64,000 bases of DNA. Origin: Hyphomicrobiales bacterium. Its GTDB lineage: Bacteria; Pseudomonadota; Alphaproteobacteria; Rhizobiales; Rhizobiaceae. The stretch is from the NCBI GenBank assembly GCA_900472625.1, contig UCIT01000018.1, forward strand, positions 62,001 to 126,000, given 5' to 3'. This document shows, piece by piece, positions 35,535 through 43,775 of the stretch. Numbering within the stretch: position 1 is the stretch's first letter; each line of letters opens with the position of its first letter. The position numbers and the translations under genes were made by a program. Under the pieces are notes generated by a model, which saw only the letters and a list, made by a program, of their open reading frames with translations, did not search any database and was not told where the DNA came from.

Positions 35535-36002
35535 TTACGAATGCCGGTTCGCTTTGAGCGCGGTGTCTATGCCATTCCGCAGTTGCTCTGCAACGGATTT
35601 CCCGATGAGCTGTTCCACTTCGCCCTGTGCCATTGCCCAATGCGGGAGAGCTTCCTGACGTTTGGCCTCGCCAAGCGAAGTGAGACTTATGAAAAGCCGT
35701 CGCGGCTCTGTTGGGTCAGGTTTCGTTACGACCAAGCCTTTCGCTTGCAACGGCTTGAGAGTTCTTACGAGCGTCGTTCGCTCCATGACAAGCTCTCCGG
35801 CCAAATCATTCATGGTCATCTCAGAGTTCTGAGACAGGAATTCCATGATCGCAAAGTCCCCAGCGGAGATAGAGACGGGATCGAGATGTTTTTGATAAAT
35901 ACGGCCCAAGAGTCGCGAAAACTGGCGGGTTGCCAGAGAATAGCACAGATCGGTGGTTCTCGTAGTTCTTGCTTTTTTTGTAGCCATATCATCGCTCAAC
36001 AT
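35535..36002 (-). CDS. MarR family regulator
   Basis: A 155-residue MarR protein (150 if ATG 35987 is used). Winged helix: AGDFAIMEFLSQNSEMTMNDLAGELVMERTTLVRTLKPLQAKGL, then the EPRRLFISLT wing. The N-terminus reads DLCYSLATRQFSRLL, so one Cys occupies the position of the CxC pair in its paralogues at 37321, 45159 and 58372. It lies downstream of the ketosynthase gene on the same strand and could be in that operon. Confidence 0.87.
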   Translation of the reverse strand: MLSDDMATKKARTTRTTDLCYSLATRQFSRLLGRIYQKHLDPVSISAGDFAIMEFLSQNSEMTMNDLAGELVMERTTLVRTLKPLQAKGLVVTKPDPTEPRRLFISLTSLGEAKRQEALPHWAMAQGEVEQLIGKSVAEQLRNGIDTALKANRHS

Positions 36003-36056
36003 CTCAGCTACCGCATACCTATCTTCTGCCGGTCCCTCTTGTCAAAGCAACCGACG

Positions 36057-37337
36057 TCATATTGGAGCGGACACTACGACACTTGCGTTCTGGCCGCCAA
36101 AACCAAAGGAGTTCGAAAGGACGTGATGCACATTGGCGTCGCGCTTACGATTTGGGACTACGTCAAGCGGTATAGCCCCATCAGGATACTTGTAGTTCAT
36201 GGTGGGCGGTATGGTCCCCCGGAGGATCGTCTGAAGTGAGAACACAGCCTCAATCGCGCCAGCGGCCGAGATGGTATGGCCTATCATGGATTTGTTTGAC
36301 GACGTCGGGATCGAGCTAACTCGATGTCCAAAAACGCCGGACATCGCGGTGAACTCCATCTTGTCGTTTTCGGGCGTCGAGGTTCCGTGTGCATTGACGT
36401 AATCGATATCGGACTGATCGAGACCGGCATCAACGAGAGCCGCCCGCATAGTCTCGATTGCCGGCCCGCCGTCAGGAGACGAGCGGGTTCGGTGGAAAGC
36501 ATCCGCGCGGTCCGCGCAGCCGCTGATCAAGCCGAGGATTGTCGCGCCTCGCGCAACAGCCGATTCGAGCGTTTCCAGCACTAGCGTCGCTGCGCCTTCC
36601 GCCATGACAAAGCCGTCGCGGTCACGGCTAAATGGTCTGGATGCTGCGGATGGGGTATCGTTGTTCGTGGATAGGGCTGAGAGAAGGGAGAAGCGGATCA
36701 GTGCTTCTGCACTCACGGATCCGTCTGTTGCTACGGCTAGCGCGCGATCCGTCCTTCCTTGCCGAATGGCTTCGACACCCAATTGAATAGCAGTGACGCC
36801 GCTTGCGCACGCAGTGGACAAGGTAACCGGCAACCCACGCGTACCGAAAAGGTCTGACAGCCGCTCGGAGATCGAACCAAACAGCGACGCCTCATGGAAG
36901 GCCGGGTCTGGTTCGTCCCTCATCGCGGACAGAAATCGTTCATATGCGTTGCCGCTGTGGTTTCCAGTTTTCAACCGGTCGGCTAGCTCGAAGCGCGCTT
37001 GCCAATCGGGCTCGATCGGTGGTGCAGCCAAGAAGAGGGGTCCGTTGAACGGACCATCCAGACCGGCTTGCGATAACGCCTCCAAGGTGGTCTCTCGCGC
37101 GAAAGCGAACGATCGTTCCACTGCATTCGAAACCGGAACGTCGATAAAATCGACGGTTCCGGCAATGGTCGTTCTCAGCCCGGAGGTATCGAAACGGCTT
37201 ATTCGTTTGATGCCGGACTCACCGCTGGATAGCGAGCGCCAGTTGTCATCAACGCCTTGTCCAAGCGACGTCAAGACACCCGTCCCGGTGACGGCGACAA
37301 TCGGTCGACCCCGGTGGTCGTTAAATATCTGGGACAT
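36057..37337 (-). CDS. Beta-ketoacyl-ACP synthase, KAS II-like, in a MarR operon
   Basis: A 426-residue condensing enzyme with the full Cys-His-His set: C177 in STACASG, H317 in NAHGTSTP, H354 in KSMIGHTISAAG, and a C-terminal NSFGFGGQNAS. The N-terminal half is divergent from housekeeping FabF, with an insert-like region around 95-150. ATG 37337 has GGAGG at 6 bp and lies inside the end of the MarR gene. Its place in a regulator/ChaC-like operon suggests a specialised acyl product or membrane-lipid adjustment rather than bulk fatty acid synthesis. Confidence 0.9.
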   Translation of the reverse strand: MSQIFNDHRGRPIVAVTGTGVLTSLGQGVDDNWRSLSSGESGIKRISRFDTSGLRTTIAGTVDFIDVPVSNAVERSFAFARETTLEALSQAGLDGPFNGPLFLAAPPIEPDWQARFELADRLKTGNHSGNAYERFLSAMRDEPDPAFHEASLFGSISERLSDLFGTRGLPVTLSTACASGVTAIQLGVEAIRQGRTDRALAVATDGSVSAEALIRFSLLSALSTNNDTPSAASRPFSRDRDGFVMAEGAATLVLETLESAVARGATILGLISGCADRADAFHRTRSSPDGGPAIETMRAALVDAGLDQSDIDYVNAHGTSTPENDKMEFTAMSGVFGHRVSSIPTSSNKSMIGHTISAAGAIEAVFSLQTILRGTIPPTMNYKYPDGAIPLDVVPNRKRDANVHHVLSNSFGFGGQNASVVVSAPI

Positions 37338-37791
37338 CGCCACCTCCGGCTAAAGTGTGATTGGACAGATTCGATGCGACGTGGATGGAAACACCATTCG
37401 CCACGGCCGAGCGCTCTGCGCCGACCAGTCTTACAAATTCATCCTCCGCACGCTCCCAGAGCGCGCTCGCTTTCTCGAACGCTTTTATCCCGGTGTCGGT
37501 AACCCGAATGGTTCTGGTGCGACGATCCGATGTACCGCGTGCAATCGAGATCATCTGGCCTTCCAGCAGCGGTCGGAGGTTGCGCCCGAGTGTAGACTTG
37601 TCCAAGCCGAGTAGGCGTCCGAGCTCACCGGAAGGACTCTCCGGATTATCAAGAGCCACCGAGATCAGTGCAACCTGTGCAATCGACAGACCGGAGGTTC
37701 GCACATACTCGTCGTAAATCCGTGTAGCCGCACGCGCGGCGCGGCGAAGGTTTGTACAGTGACAGAGTTTATGGGAGAAGGTCCGGGTCAT
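37321..37791 (-). CDS. MarR family regulator with N-terminal CxC motif
   Basis: A 156-residue MarR protein: KLCHCTNLRRAARAATRIYDEYV at residues 8-30, recognition region LGRLLGLDKSTLGRNLRPLLEG and wing TSDRRTRTIRVT. The CHC pair is positioned like sensing cysteines in redox-responsive MarR proteins (family knowledge; not proven here). Its ATG overlaps the end of the ChaC-like gene, and its end overlaps the ketosynthase start, so the three are co-translated. A related dyad at 38520 lies before the operon. Confidence 0.88.
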   Translation of the reverse strand: MTRTFSHKLCHCTNLRRAARAATRIYDEYVRTSGLSIAQVALISVALDNPESPSGELGRLLGLDKSTLGRNLRPLLEGQMISIARGTSDRRTRTIRVTDTGIKAFEKASALWERAEDEFVRLVGAERSAVANGVSIHVASNLSNHTLAGGGDVPDI

Positions 37792-38420
37792 GCGGTGGCT
37801 CGTGCGCGTGGGTACGTGCCAGTCGCGAACGCAACAGCTGCGAGGTCCCGGCCTAGCGATCGAAGGTAACGGTCGGTACGATTGGCAGTGGCGAGGACGT
37901 CGTTCAACTCCCGGGCTTTCCAGGCAGCCTCTTTGATAACGGACAGTTCCGGCCGCTCGCGTAGAAGGAAATCAAGTGGCGGCCGATCCACGATGTTGCT
38001 CTTCGCCACAAATGCCGCAGCTTTGACGTCACCGAACGAACACTTCGCCGTAACCCAAATCGGCCGAAGCTGCTTGGCCTCGACCCAATGCGCCCACGTG
38101 GTGGAAACATCGGCCAGTAGCGTCTGTTCCGAGTACTTCAGCAGCATGCCGTGAACCGAGCCGTTAGGGAGTAGTGAGAGCGGCAGTTCGCTATTTGCCT
38201 GGATGGAACCAGCGACAGATCTCCGCCAACCTCGGACGAGCGCCGGCACCTGCTCACGTGGCGAGAACTCGGGTCGGATCATCCAGGCATCGTAGGCGAA
38301 CATCCAGACATCGCGCCTGAGGAGTGTGCGAGAAAAGAAATCTAGAGCGCTACCGGAGATCGCGTGGTCTGACAGGCTTTTCTTGAATGAGAGGGTCATC
38401 GTCGTTGTCTTTGTGGGCAT
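37788..38420 (-). CDS. Divergent ChaC/gamma-glutamylcyclotransferase-like protein
   Basis: About 210 residues. The N-terminal block RRDVWMFAYDAWMIRPEF matches the ChaC motif (DVWIFAYGSLIWNPAF in the gene at 49329), but the YGSLIW glutamyl-binding loop is changed to YDAWMI. In the region of the catalytic Glu, the relative's WRREMF is replaced by sequence without a matching Glu. It is therefore probably not a standard glutathione-degrading enzyme. ATG 38420 is a guess; ATG 38399 and GTG 38504 are alternatives. The stop overlaps the MarR start. Confidence 0.65.
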   Translation of the reverse strand: MPTKTTTMTLSFKKSLSDHAISGSALDFFSRTLLRRDVWMFAYDAWMIRPEFSPREQVPALVRGWRRSVAGSIQANSELPLSLLPNGSVHGMLLKYSEQTLLADVSTTWAHWVEAKQLRPIWVTAKCSFGDVKAAAFVAKSNIVDRPPLDFLLRERPELSVIKEAAWKARELNDVLATANRTDRYLRSLGRDLAAVAFATGTYPRARATA

Positions 38421-38519
38421 TGGACGTTTGTTCGGTCCGCCGCTCCTGATGTAGTGAACAACGGATACAGCGCCGAGCGATACGGCCCCGACTTCGTAGT
38501 TCACATGGCGATGACTGAT

Positions 38520-38535
38520 ATGTGCTATTGCACAT
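38520..38535. promoter_or_regulatory. ATGTGCTATTGCACAT operator
   Basis: Perfect 6-bp arms ATGTGC/GCACAT around TATT, upstream of the ChaC-like/MarR/ketosynthase operon. It is the same type as 10905, 13373, 45107 and 45600. Confidence 0.65.
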
Positions 38536-38618
38536 ACGCTTTGTCAATGGGCTGGTTTGCTTCGCGACCGTTCCGCGCCATCGGTCGGGCGAATAGAGCC
38601 CATTTGCCCGCAAGAAAA

Positions 38619-38639
38619 GGGGCGGCTTTGGGCCGCCCC
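38619..38639 (-). terminator. Rho-independent terminator of the hydrolase gene
   Basis: Read on the minus strand, GGGGCGGC pairs perfectly with GCCGCCCC over 5 bases and is followed by TTTTC. It lies 7 bp after the stop of the gene at 38646-39404. Confidence 0.8.
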
Positions 38640-38645
38640 GACGCA

Positions 38646-39404
38646 TCAGTTTTCTTCTGCGGCCTTTTCGATGACTTGCGCGACGTCCTTTGCGTGCACT
38701 ACGAGCGAAGCGTGGCTGCCTTCAACTGAAGTCGTCTTCGCTTTGATGCGCGATGCAAAGAAGTGCTGATCCTTAGGATCGAGCAGTTTGTCTTTCTCGC
38801 TGATGACAAAGTAGCTCGGCTTTGTGTGCCAGGCTGCGTTCGTCACCTTCGCTTCAAAGGCGGTATGGTTCAAAGGAAGCTGGTTCGACGCCAGGGTCTG
38901 CGCGATTGAAGGCGGAACGTCAGCTGCGATGACCTGGGGGAACGCAGCCGGATCAATCGAGAGATAGCCTTTGGAATCCGGGCGGATTGCGGCGATGCCT
39001 GGGGTTTTTGTCCCCGCGTTGCCCAAGGCCGCTACGGATTCGCCTTTTTCTGGAGCGAAGGCGGATACATACACCAGCGCTTTGACCTTGGAGTCGCTTC
39101 CAGCCTCTGTGATCACGACGCCACCCCAGGAATGGCCGACCAGGATCACCGGTCCTTTTTGGGCTGCGATCGCCTTCGTGGTCGCGGCCACGTCGGCATC
39201 GAGCGACGTCAGCGGGTTTTTCACGAGCGTGACGTGAAACCCGTCCTTTTCGAGAATTTGTGCGACTGGTTGCCAGCTTGTCTCGTCGACAAAAGCGCCA
39301 TGAACCAATACGATGTTCTTGACTTTTTCAGCGGCAATCGCTGATGGGGCAAGGCTTGTGGCGACGAGAAGGCCGGCCAATCCTGAGTATAGTTTCCTAA
39401 GCAT
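38646..39404 (-). CDS. Exported alpha/beta hydrolase
   Basis: A 252-residue hydrolase with a Sec signal peptide (residues 1-25, ending SAIAA). Motifs: VLVHGAFVDETSW oxyanion loop, nucleophile S92 in VGHSWGGVV, a C-terminal His in GSHASLVVHA. It resembles the esterase/salicylate-esterase-like group (HGAF/W motif). ATG 39404 follows GGAAG. It is divergent from an AraC gene, its likely regulator. The substrate is unknown. Confidence 0.88.
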   Translation of the reverse strand: MLRKLYSGLAGLLVATSLAPSAIAAEKVKNIVLVHGAFVDETSWQPVAQILEKDGFHVTLVKNPLTSLDADVAATTKAIAAQKGPVILVGHSWGGVVITEAGSDSKVKALVYVSAFAPEKGESVAALGNAGTKTPGIAAIRPDSKGYLSIDPAAFPQVIAADVPPSIAQTLASNQLPLNHTAFEAKVTNAAWHTKPSYFVISEKDKLLDPKDQHFFASRIKAKTTSVEGSHASLVVHAKDVAQVIEKAAEEN

Positions 39405-39530
39405 GTCATCTTCCTTTTCTGAGGGAGCAGGCGTCCGTGCAATGGAGCGAGTTTCGTTTTGCTTCCCTCGCGAGTAGCGTCGGTAAGCCAGGAGGCCTGC
39501 GGTACAGGGTAAACGGTATGGTGATATCGA

Positions 39531-40442
39531 ATGAGCATACATAGCGAGGAAAACGGAAGACTTGATCGATCGTCCGAACCAGACGAGAAACTAGATCTTC
39601 TCTCCGATGTGCTGCGGTTCGTTCAGCTAAAGGGCGGATCGGTGTTTTCCGGCGGAGTCCCGAAGACAGGCGAACTGCAGCGGCTAAGGGATGTATCTTC
39701 GATCCACGTGGTACAAGAGGGTGGTGTCGAGTTGGTGCAGCCTAGACGTCCCCCGCTTTCAATCAAGGCGGGTGAGGTACTGCTCGTTCCACGCGGTGGG
39801 GTCCTGCTCGATATCCGAGCATCGTCGGACGCCGAACTGCAGACCAGAATGATCAGTGCCACATTCACGTTCGACAACGCAGAAGCAGCGGCCCCTCTTC
39901 TCAAGCTTCTCCCGGATTTCATTCACATCACGCCCGCGATGGATAAATCCTCAGTGCTCATAAAAGATGTTGCTCAGTTTCTCGTACTGGAAACCGCAAA
40001 CCCAGAGCCCGGTTTTTCGCTAATGATCTCGAGAGTAATCGATATATTGGTCATAAGGTGTATTCGAACGTGGTCGCGCACTGTACAGAATGATGGTTGG
40101 GTTGGCTCCCTTGCGGATGAGCGCATCAGCCGTGCGGTAGCTGCTCTGCATCGAGATCCAACAATAACGTGGACTGTAAGTGCGCTCGCATCGCTAGCCG
40201 GAATGTCTCGATCGAGCTTTGCCGACAGGTTCACGCAGTTGGTCGGTCATCCCCCTCTGCGTTATCTGCAAAATTGGCGACTACAGCTAGGTTTCGATCT
40301 TCTTCATAATACGCCTCTATCTGTGAAGGAGATCGCTTATGCCGTCGGTTATGAGTCGGAGGCCGCTTTCAGCAGGGCATACCGAACAAAATTTGGATAT
40401 CCTCCGCGGGATAGCAGGATCCGAACGACGGGATCAGCCTGA
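39531..40442 (+). CDS. AraC family regulator with cupin sensor
   Basis: A 303-residue AraC regulator. Residues 25-170 form the cupin-type sensor seen in the AraC_binding_2 group (SIHVVQEGGVELV, GEVLLVPRGG). The C-terminal double helix-turn-helix begins near 195 (ISRAVAALHRDPTITWTVSALASLAGMSRSSFADRF, then SVKEIAYAVGYESEAAFSRAYRTKFGYPP). It is divergent from the exported hydrolase with 126 bp between starts. Its 3' end overlaps the convergent gene at 40434 by 9 bp. Confidence 0.9.
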   Translation: MSIHSEENGRLDRSSEPDEKLDLLSDVLRFVQLKGGSVFSGGVPKTGELQRLRDVSSIHVVQEGGVELVQPRRPPLSIKAGEVLLVPRGGVLLDIRASSDAELQTRMISATFTFDNAEAAAPLLKLLPDFIHITPAMDKSSVLIKDVAQFLVLETANPEPGFSLMISRVIDILVIRCIRTWSRTVQNDGWVGSLADERISRAVAALHRDPTITWTVSALASLAGMSRSSFADRFTQLVGHPPLRYLQNWRLQLGFDLLHNTPLSVKEIAYAVGYESEAAFSRAYRTKFGYPPRDSRIRTTGSA

Positions 40443-40949
40443 TCGCTTCAAGATTAACGAGTCGACGTCTACGAGCTTCTTCCAACGTGTGCCCGTCAAC
40501 GCTTTGCCGATATCTCCACGTACGTCGATAGGTTCGCCCGAGACCTGTGTAAGGTATCTGGCTGCCCCGATCGCATAGATCGCAACTTCTTCCACAGCGT
40601 GCCGCGTGCGACCTGCAAAACCGTATTGCAGATTGGCTATCACTTTTACGGTTTCGATAGCACCTCGGTAGTGCCTTCCCAGATCGAGCGCAGCAAAGTC
40701 CGCAGGCGCTTTTGACGCTTTTGTCTGATAGGACATGGCGATCGAATGATCCGTTTCGCCGTTGTCTCGGCGTTTCGCGCTAAGGACAAACCATTCGCCT
40801 TTACCGCGCTGCATTGAAAGACGACGCAGGGCGTCCCTGAGCGCGTCGTCGATATCGACGCCAGTTCCTTCGACTGTCGAATTGTCGAACTCGACCAGCA
40901 CTGGGGTTCTTCCGATACTTTCCATGCTAGAATATTGCCTCTGTTCCAT
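40434..40949 (-). CDS. Hypothetical protein downstream of GlxA-like regulator
   Basis: A 171-residue protein that I do not recognise. It is soluble, without signal or membrane segment. Patterns such as DDALRDALRRLSMQRGKGEWFVLSAKRRDNGETDHSI look like a folded alpha/beta domain. ATG 40949 follows AGGACGCC and lies 23 bp inside the preceding AraC-type gene, so the two are probably coupled. Confidence 0.6.
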   Translation of the reverse strand: MEQRQYSSMESIGRTPVLVEFDNSTVEGTGVDIDDALRDALRRLSMQRGKGEWFVLSAKRRDNGETDHSIAMSYQTKASKAPADFAALDLGRHYRGAIETVKVIANLQYGFAGRTRHAVEEVAIYAIGAARYLTQVSGEPIDVRGDIGKALTGTRWKKLVDVDSLILKRSG

Positions 40950-41931
40950 GGCGTCCTGTTGCCTGTCTAACGGAGATTCGGGCGCGGTACTCGCCGGGAG
41001 TGATGCCTATCAACCGTTTAAAAACCTTCCTGTAAGAATTCTGGTCCTCATATCCGCAACGCTGAGCAATTTCATCGATTGAGATATCGCGTGCCTCGAG
41101 CAGCTTCCGGGAATGGCTGACCTTCAGGCGTTGGCAGTAGTCCGTGGGGTTAAATCCTGTGGCTCTGCTAAATCGACGCAAAAACGTTCTAGGACTGGTC
41201 CTCGCCCGGGCCGCCATCTCTTCAAGTGTCGCACGCTTTCCAAGCGACGAATGAAGCCATCGCTGAACTTCAACAATCGCCAAGTCCCCATGATCGAGTT
41301 GAGGGGAGAAGGGGGCATAATAGCTTTGTGGCCTGTCCGCGGGATCGATCAGCATAAATTTTGCCGTCGATAACATAACCTCGGTTCCTAGAAAGCGGTC
41401 GACTAGCCGCAAACCCAATTGGGTCCAGGCCATCACACCCCCAGCGGTAATGACGTCGACTTCATCAACAAGCAAGTCATCGGCTCTCAGGTCGACAAGC
41501 GGAAATCTGTCCTTGAATTGTTCCCTTAGTGACCAATGCGTCGTCGCGGATCTGCCATCAAGTACCCCAGCCTGGCCAAGCATGAACGCGCCTCCGCACG
41601 CCGAACACATAATCGTGCCGGCGCGCGCCGCTTCGGCGAGCCACGTCTTCGCAGTTGGCGAGATCGAGAGATCCGCACCTGGGAACATTGGCGGAGCTAC
41701 AACGGCCGCAAGTTTGCTATTACCGTGCAACAAATACGAGCTACCCTCTGACGTCGCCTCCACGTCGATTGCCACGATGCGGGCCGCAGAAGCAGCTACT
41801 GCTTGGCTATTGGCAATCGCCCACAGTTCCCTGAGCCCGTGCACGGCAGCATCCGACCGCCCGGGGAGACTAAGAATTCCAACGTGGTGGATATTTGGCA
41901 AGATTGCCCCGATTATTGTCTGGAACGCCAC
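40927..41931 (-). CDS. GlxA-like AraC family regulator
   Basis: A DJ-1/PfpI-like N-terminal domain (about residues 15-190; GTIMCSACGGAFMLGQAGVLDGRSATTHW with a nucleophile-elbow Cys) is followed by an AraC double helix-turn-helix (RATLEEMAARARTSPRTFLRRFSRATGFNP and SIDEIAQRCGYEDQNSYRKVFKRLIG). Regulators of this kind control amine or aldehyde metabolism in relatives. The start is unclear: I used GTG 41931, while TTG 41973 would begin in the hairpin shared with the divergent gene. Confidence 0.85.
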   Translation of the reverse strand: MAFQTIIGAILPNIHHVGILSLPGRSDAAVHGLRELWAIANSQAVAASAARIVAIDVEATSEGSSYLLHGNSKLAAVVAPPMFPGADLSISPTAKTWLAEAARAGTIMCSACGGAFMLGQAGVLDGRSATTHWSLREQFKDRFPLVDLRADDLLVDEVDVITAGGVMAWTQLGLRLVDRFLGTEVMLSTAKFMLIDPADRPQSYYAPFSPQLDHGDLAIVEVQRWLHSSLGKRATLEEMAARARTSPRTFLRRFSRATGFNPTDYCQRLKVSHSRKLLEARDISIDEIAQRCGYEDQNSYRKVFKRLIGITPGEYRARISVRQATGRHGTEAIF

Positions 41932-41961
41932 TGCACAGCTATAGCGCCATGCGTAAAATAC

Positions 41962-41985
41962 AAGGCCTCTCAATCAGGAGGCCTT
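41962..41985 (+). promoter_or_regulatory. Hairpin covering the ribosome site of the metallo-hydrolase gene
   Basis: AAGGCCTC and GAGGCCTT form a perfect 8-bp stem with an 8-base loop. The right arm and loop contain AGGAGG, the ribosome binding site of the gene at 41987. The structure could hide the site in mRNA, or act as a DNA operator. Confidence 0.5.
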
Positions 41986-41986
41986 C

Positions 41987-42829
41987 ATGGAAAGCAAAGA
42001 TAGTTCGAACGTGCCATACCGGTTCACGCACGGCGAGTTTGATATTACCGTCGTCAGCGATGGATTTATTGCGCTGCCCTCTGATATCATCATGCCAGAA
42101 GCTAGCGCCCAGGATAAGAGGGCAATCCTCGCCCGCCTTGGTGGTGGTAGAACGACGGCACCGATGTACACGAACATCCCCGTCATCAGGACCGGCAAGG
42201 AGATAGTTATTGTCGATACAGGGTCCGGTTCGCAATTTCAGGATACCGCCGGGGCACTTGAGGAAAATCTGAAGCGGGCGGACATCGATCCAGCAAGCGT
42301 CACTAAAGTGATCCTTACACATGCGCATCCCGATCACATGGGAGGAATCCTGAGAGATGATGGCTCACTGCTATTTGCGAACGCCGAACATCTCGTAAAC
42401 GTCGACGAATGGTCATTTTGGCAAGACGACGCGCTTTTGGCCGAGGGGCTAAGGCCGTTTGCAGCTGGAGCGCGTTCAAACTTTGCCGCGATTGGCGAGC
42501 GTCTCACCATGGTTGCTCCTGGTACGGCCACGATCAACGGGATCGAGATAGTCTCGACGCCGGGCCACACCGGTGGTCACATCTCGCTTTCGTTGGAGGG
42601 GGGAGATGGGCTTCTGATTACCGGAGATGCCCTGACTAACCCGGTCGTGTCGTTTGAGCACCCAGATTGGCGGTTCGGTTTCGATGCCGATCACGACACC
42701 GCAGTGCGCACAAGGCGGATGCTTCTTGACCGTTTCGCACGCTCTTCCACAAAACTCCTGGGTTACCACTGGAGCTACCCGGGCATCGGCCAGGTCGCGC
42801 GGTTCGGCGAAGCCTACTCTCTTGTCTAG
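41987..42829 (+). CDS. Metallo-beta-lactamase-fold hydrolase
   Basis: A 280-residue MBL-fold protein. The metal motif THAHPDH at 111-117, later His in GHTGGH and Asp in TGDAL give a complete dinuclear site. It resembles the lactonase/AttM-like and N-acyl homoserine lactonase-related branch, which also includes many generic hydrolases, so quorum quenching is possible but unproved. It is divergent from the GlxA-like regulator. ATG has AGGAGG 5-6 bp upstream, located in a hairpin. Confidence 0.88.
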   Translation: MESKDSSNVPYRFTHGEFDITVVSDGFIALPSDIIMPEASAQDKRAILARLGGGRTTAPMYTNIPVIRTGKEIVIVDTGSGSQFQDTAGALEENLKRADIDPASVTKVILTHAHPDHMGGILRDDGSLLFANAEHLVNVDEWSFWQDDALLAEGLRPFAAGARSNFAAIGERLTMVAPGTATINGIEIVSTPGHTGGHISLSLEGGDGLLITGDALTNPVVSFEHPDWRFGFDADHDTAVRTRRMLLDRFARSSTKLLGYHWSYPGIGQVARFGEAYSLV

Positions 42830-42839
42830 TGTGAGACGA

Positions 42840-42870
42840 GATCCCGGGAAGCGTGGTGCTTCCCGGGATC
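42840..42870. terminator. Strong bidirectional hairpin
   Basis: A perfect 13-bp stem (GATCCCGGGAAGC and its complement) with a 5-base loop, between the convergent MBL and SDR genes. Confidence 0.75.
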
Positions 42871-42875
42871 AGCTG

Positions 42876-43670
42876 TCAGCAGATAGTGTCTACGATACCA
42901 CCTTCGACGCGGAGTGCGGCTCCCGTTGTAGCAGACGACAATGGTGAAGCCACGTAGGCGATCATGTTTGCCACTTCCTCGACAGTCGCGGTCCGTTGGA
43001 TGATTGAGGAAGGCCGATTCGCTTTAACGAAAGCGTCGGCGGCATCCTTGACCTTATGATCGGTGCCGGAAATCGATCCTTCGATCATCGAGACAACACC
43101 ATCAGAAAGTGTTGGGCCAGGCAGTACCGAGTTTACAGTGACCCCTGTACCGGCCGCACGCTTCGCCAATCCCCGTGCCAGCGCCAACTGCGCCGTTTTC
43201 GTGGTCCCGTAGAAAATCATGTCAGCGGGCACGTTTATGCCGGATTCAGAGGAAACGAAGATGACGCGGCCCCATCCGTTTTCAATCATCTTCGGCATGT
43301 AGAGACGCGACAGGCGGATACCCGACGTGACGTTCACCGAGACAAACTCGTCCCATTCTTCTTCTGAGGATTCGAAGAAGTCCTTCCACGCGTAAATTCC
43401 CAGATTATTGATGAGGACGTCGCACGTGGGATGCTTTGCGAAAAGCTCGTCCGCAGTCTCGCGTTTGCTGAGATCACCAACAAAACCCTCAACGCGCACG
43501 TCGCCGGCAAGTGCTTTGATGGCGGACACACCGGCCGAAACCGTGTCTTCCTTTCGGCCGTTGATGACAACGTTGGCACCCGAAAGCGCGAGCGCCTTGG
43601 CAGCGGCAAGGCCGATACCTGCCGACGAACCGCTGATGATCGCGGTCTTTCCTGTGAGATCGATTTTCAT
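42876..43670 (-). CDS. Short-chain dehydrogenase/reductase
   Basis: A 264-residue classical SDR: SGSSAGIG cofactor loop, NNLGIY (Leu replaces Ala of NNAG), Ser in FVSSESG, YGTTK catalytic pair and VEGGIVDTIC near the end. It is the last gene of a run with the MarR (45590), another SDR and an NTF2-like gene, but a hairpin at 43697 separates it from the latter, so it may have its own promoter. Confidence 0.88.
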   Translation of the reverse strand: MKIDLTGKTAIISGSSAGIGLAAAKALALSGANVVINGRKEDTVSAGVSAIKALAGDVRVEGFVGDLSKRETADELFAKHPTCDVLINNLGIYAWKDFFESSEEEWDEFVSVNVTSGIRLSRLYMPKMIENGWGRVIFVSSESGINVPADMIFYGTTKTAQLALARGLAKRAAGTGVTVNSVLPGPTLSDGVVSMIEGSISGTDHKVKDAADAFVKANRPSSIIQRTATVEEVANMIAYVASPLSSATTGAALRVEGGIVDTIC

Positions 43671-43696
43671 TTTGATTCCGTTTCAAGGGGAGGGTA

Positions 43697-43727
43697 GGCC
43701 AACGCGCACGGCGGTTGCGCGTTGGCC
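43697..43727 (-). terminator. Intercistronic hairpin
   Basis: GGCCAACGCGCA and its complement form a perfect 12-bp stem with a 7-base loop, between the NTF2-like and SDR genes. It may partially terminate or protect the upstream message. Confidence 0.55.
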
Positions 43728-43775
43728 CTGTGCTTGGGCGGAGGGAAGGTCGCCCAAGGTTGACGTCAGCTGTGG

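Noticed and set aside
38646..39404. Treating the AraC at 39531 and hydrolase as sharing one of the recurrent dyads
   Set aside because: I found no copy of the three dyad families in the 126 bp between their starts.
41987..42829. Calling the MBL-fold protein an acyl-homoserine lactonase
   Set aside because: The HxHxDH motif is common to many MBL hydrolases; nothing in the sequence or neighbours specifically shows quorum-signal cleavage.
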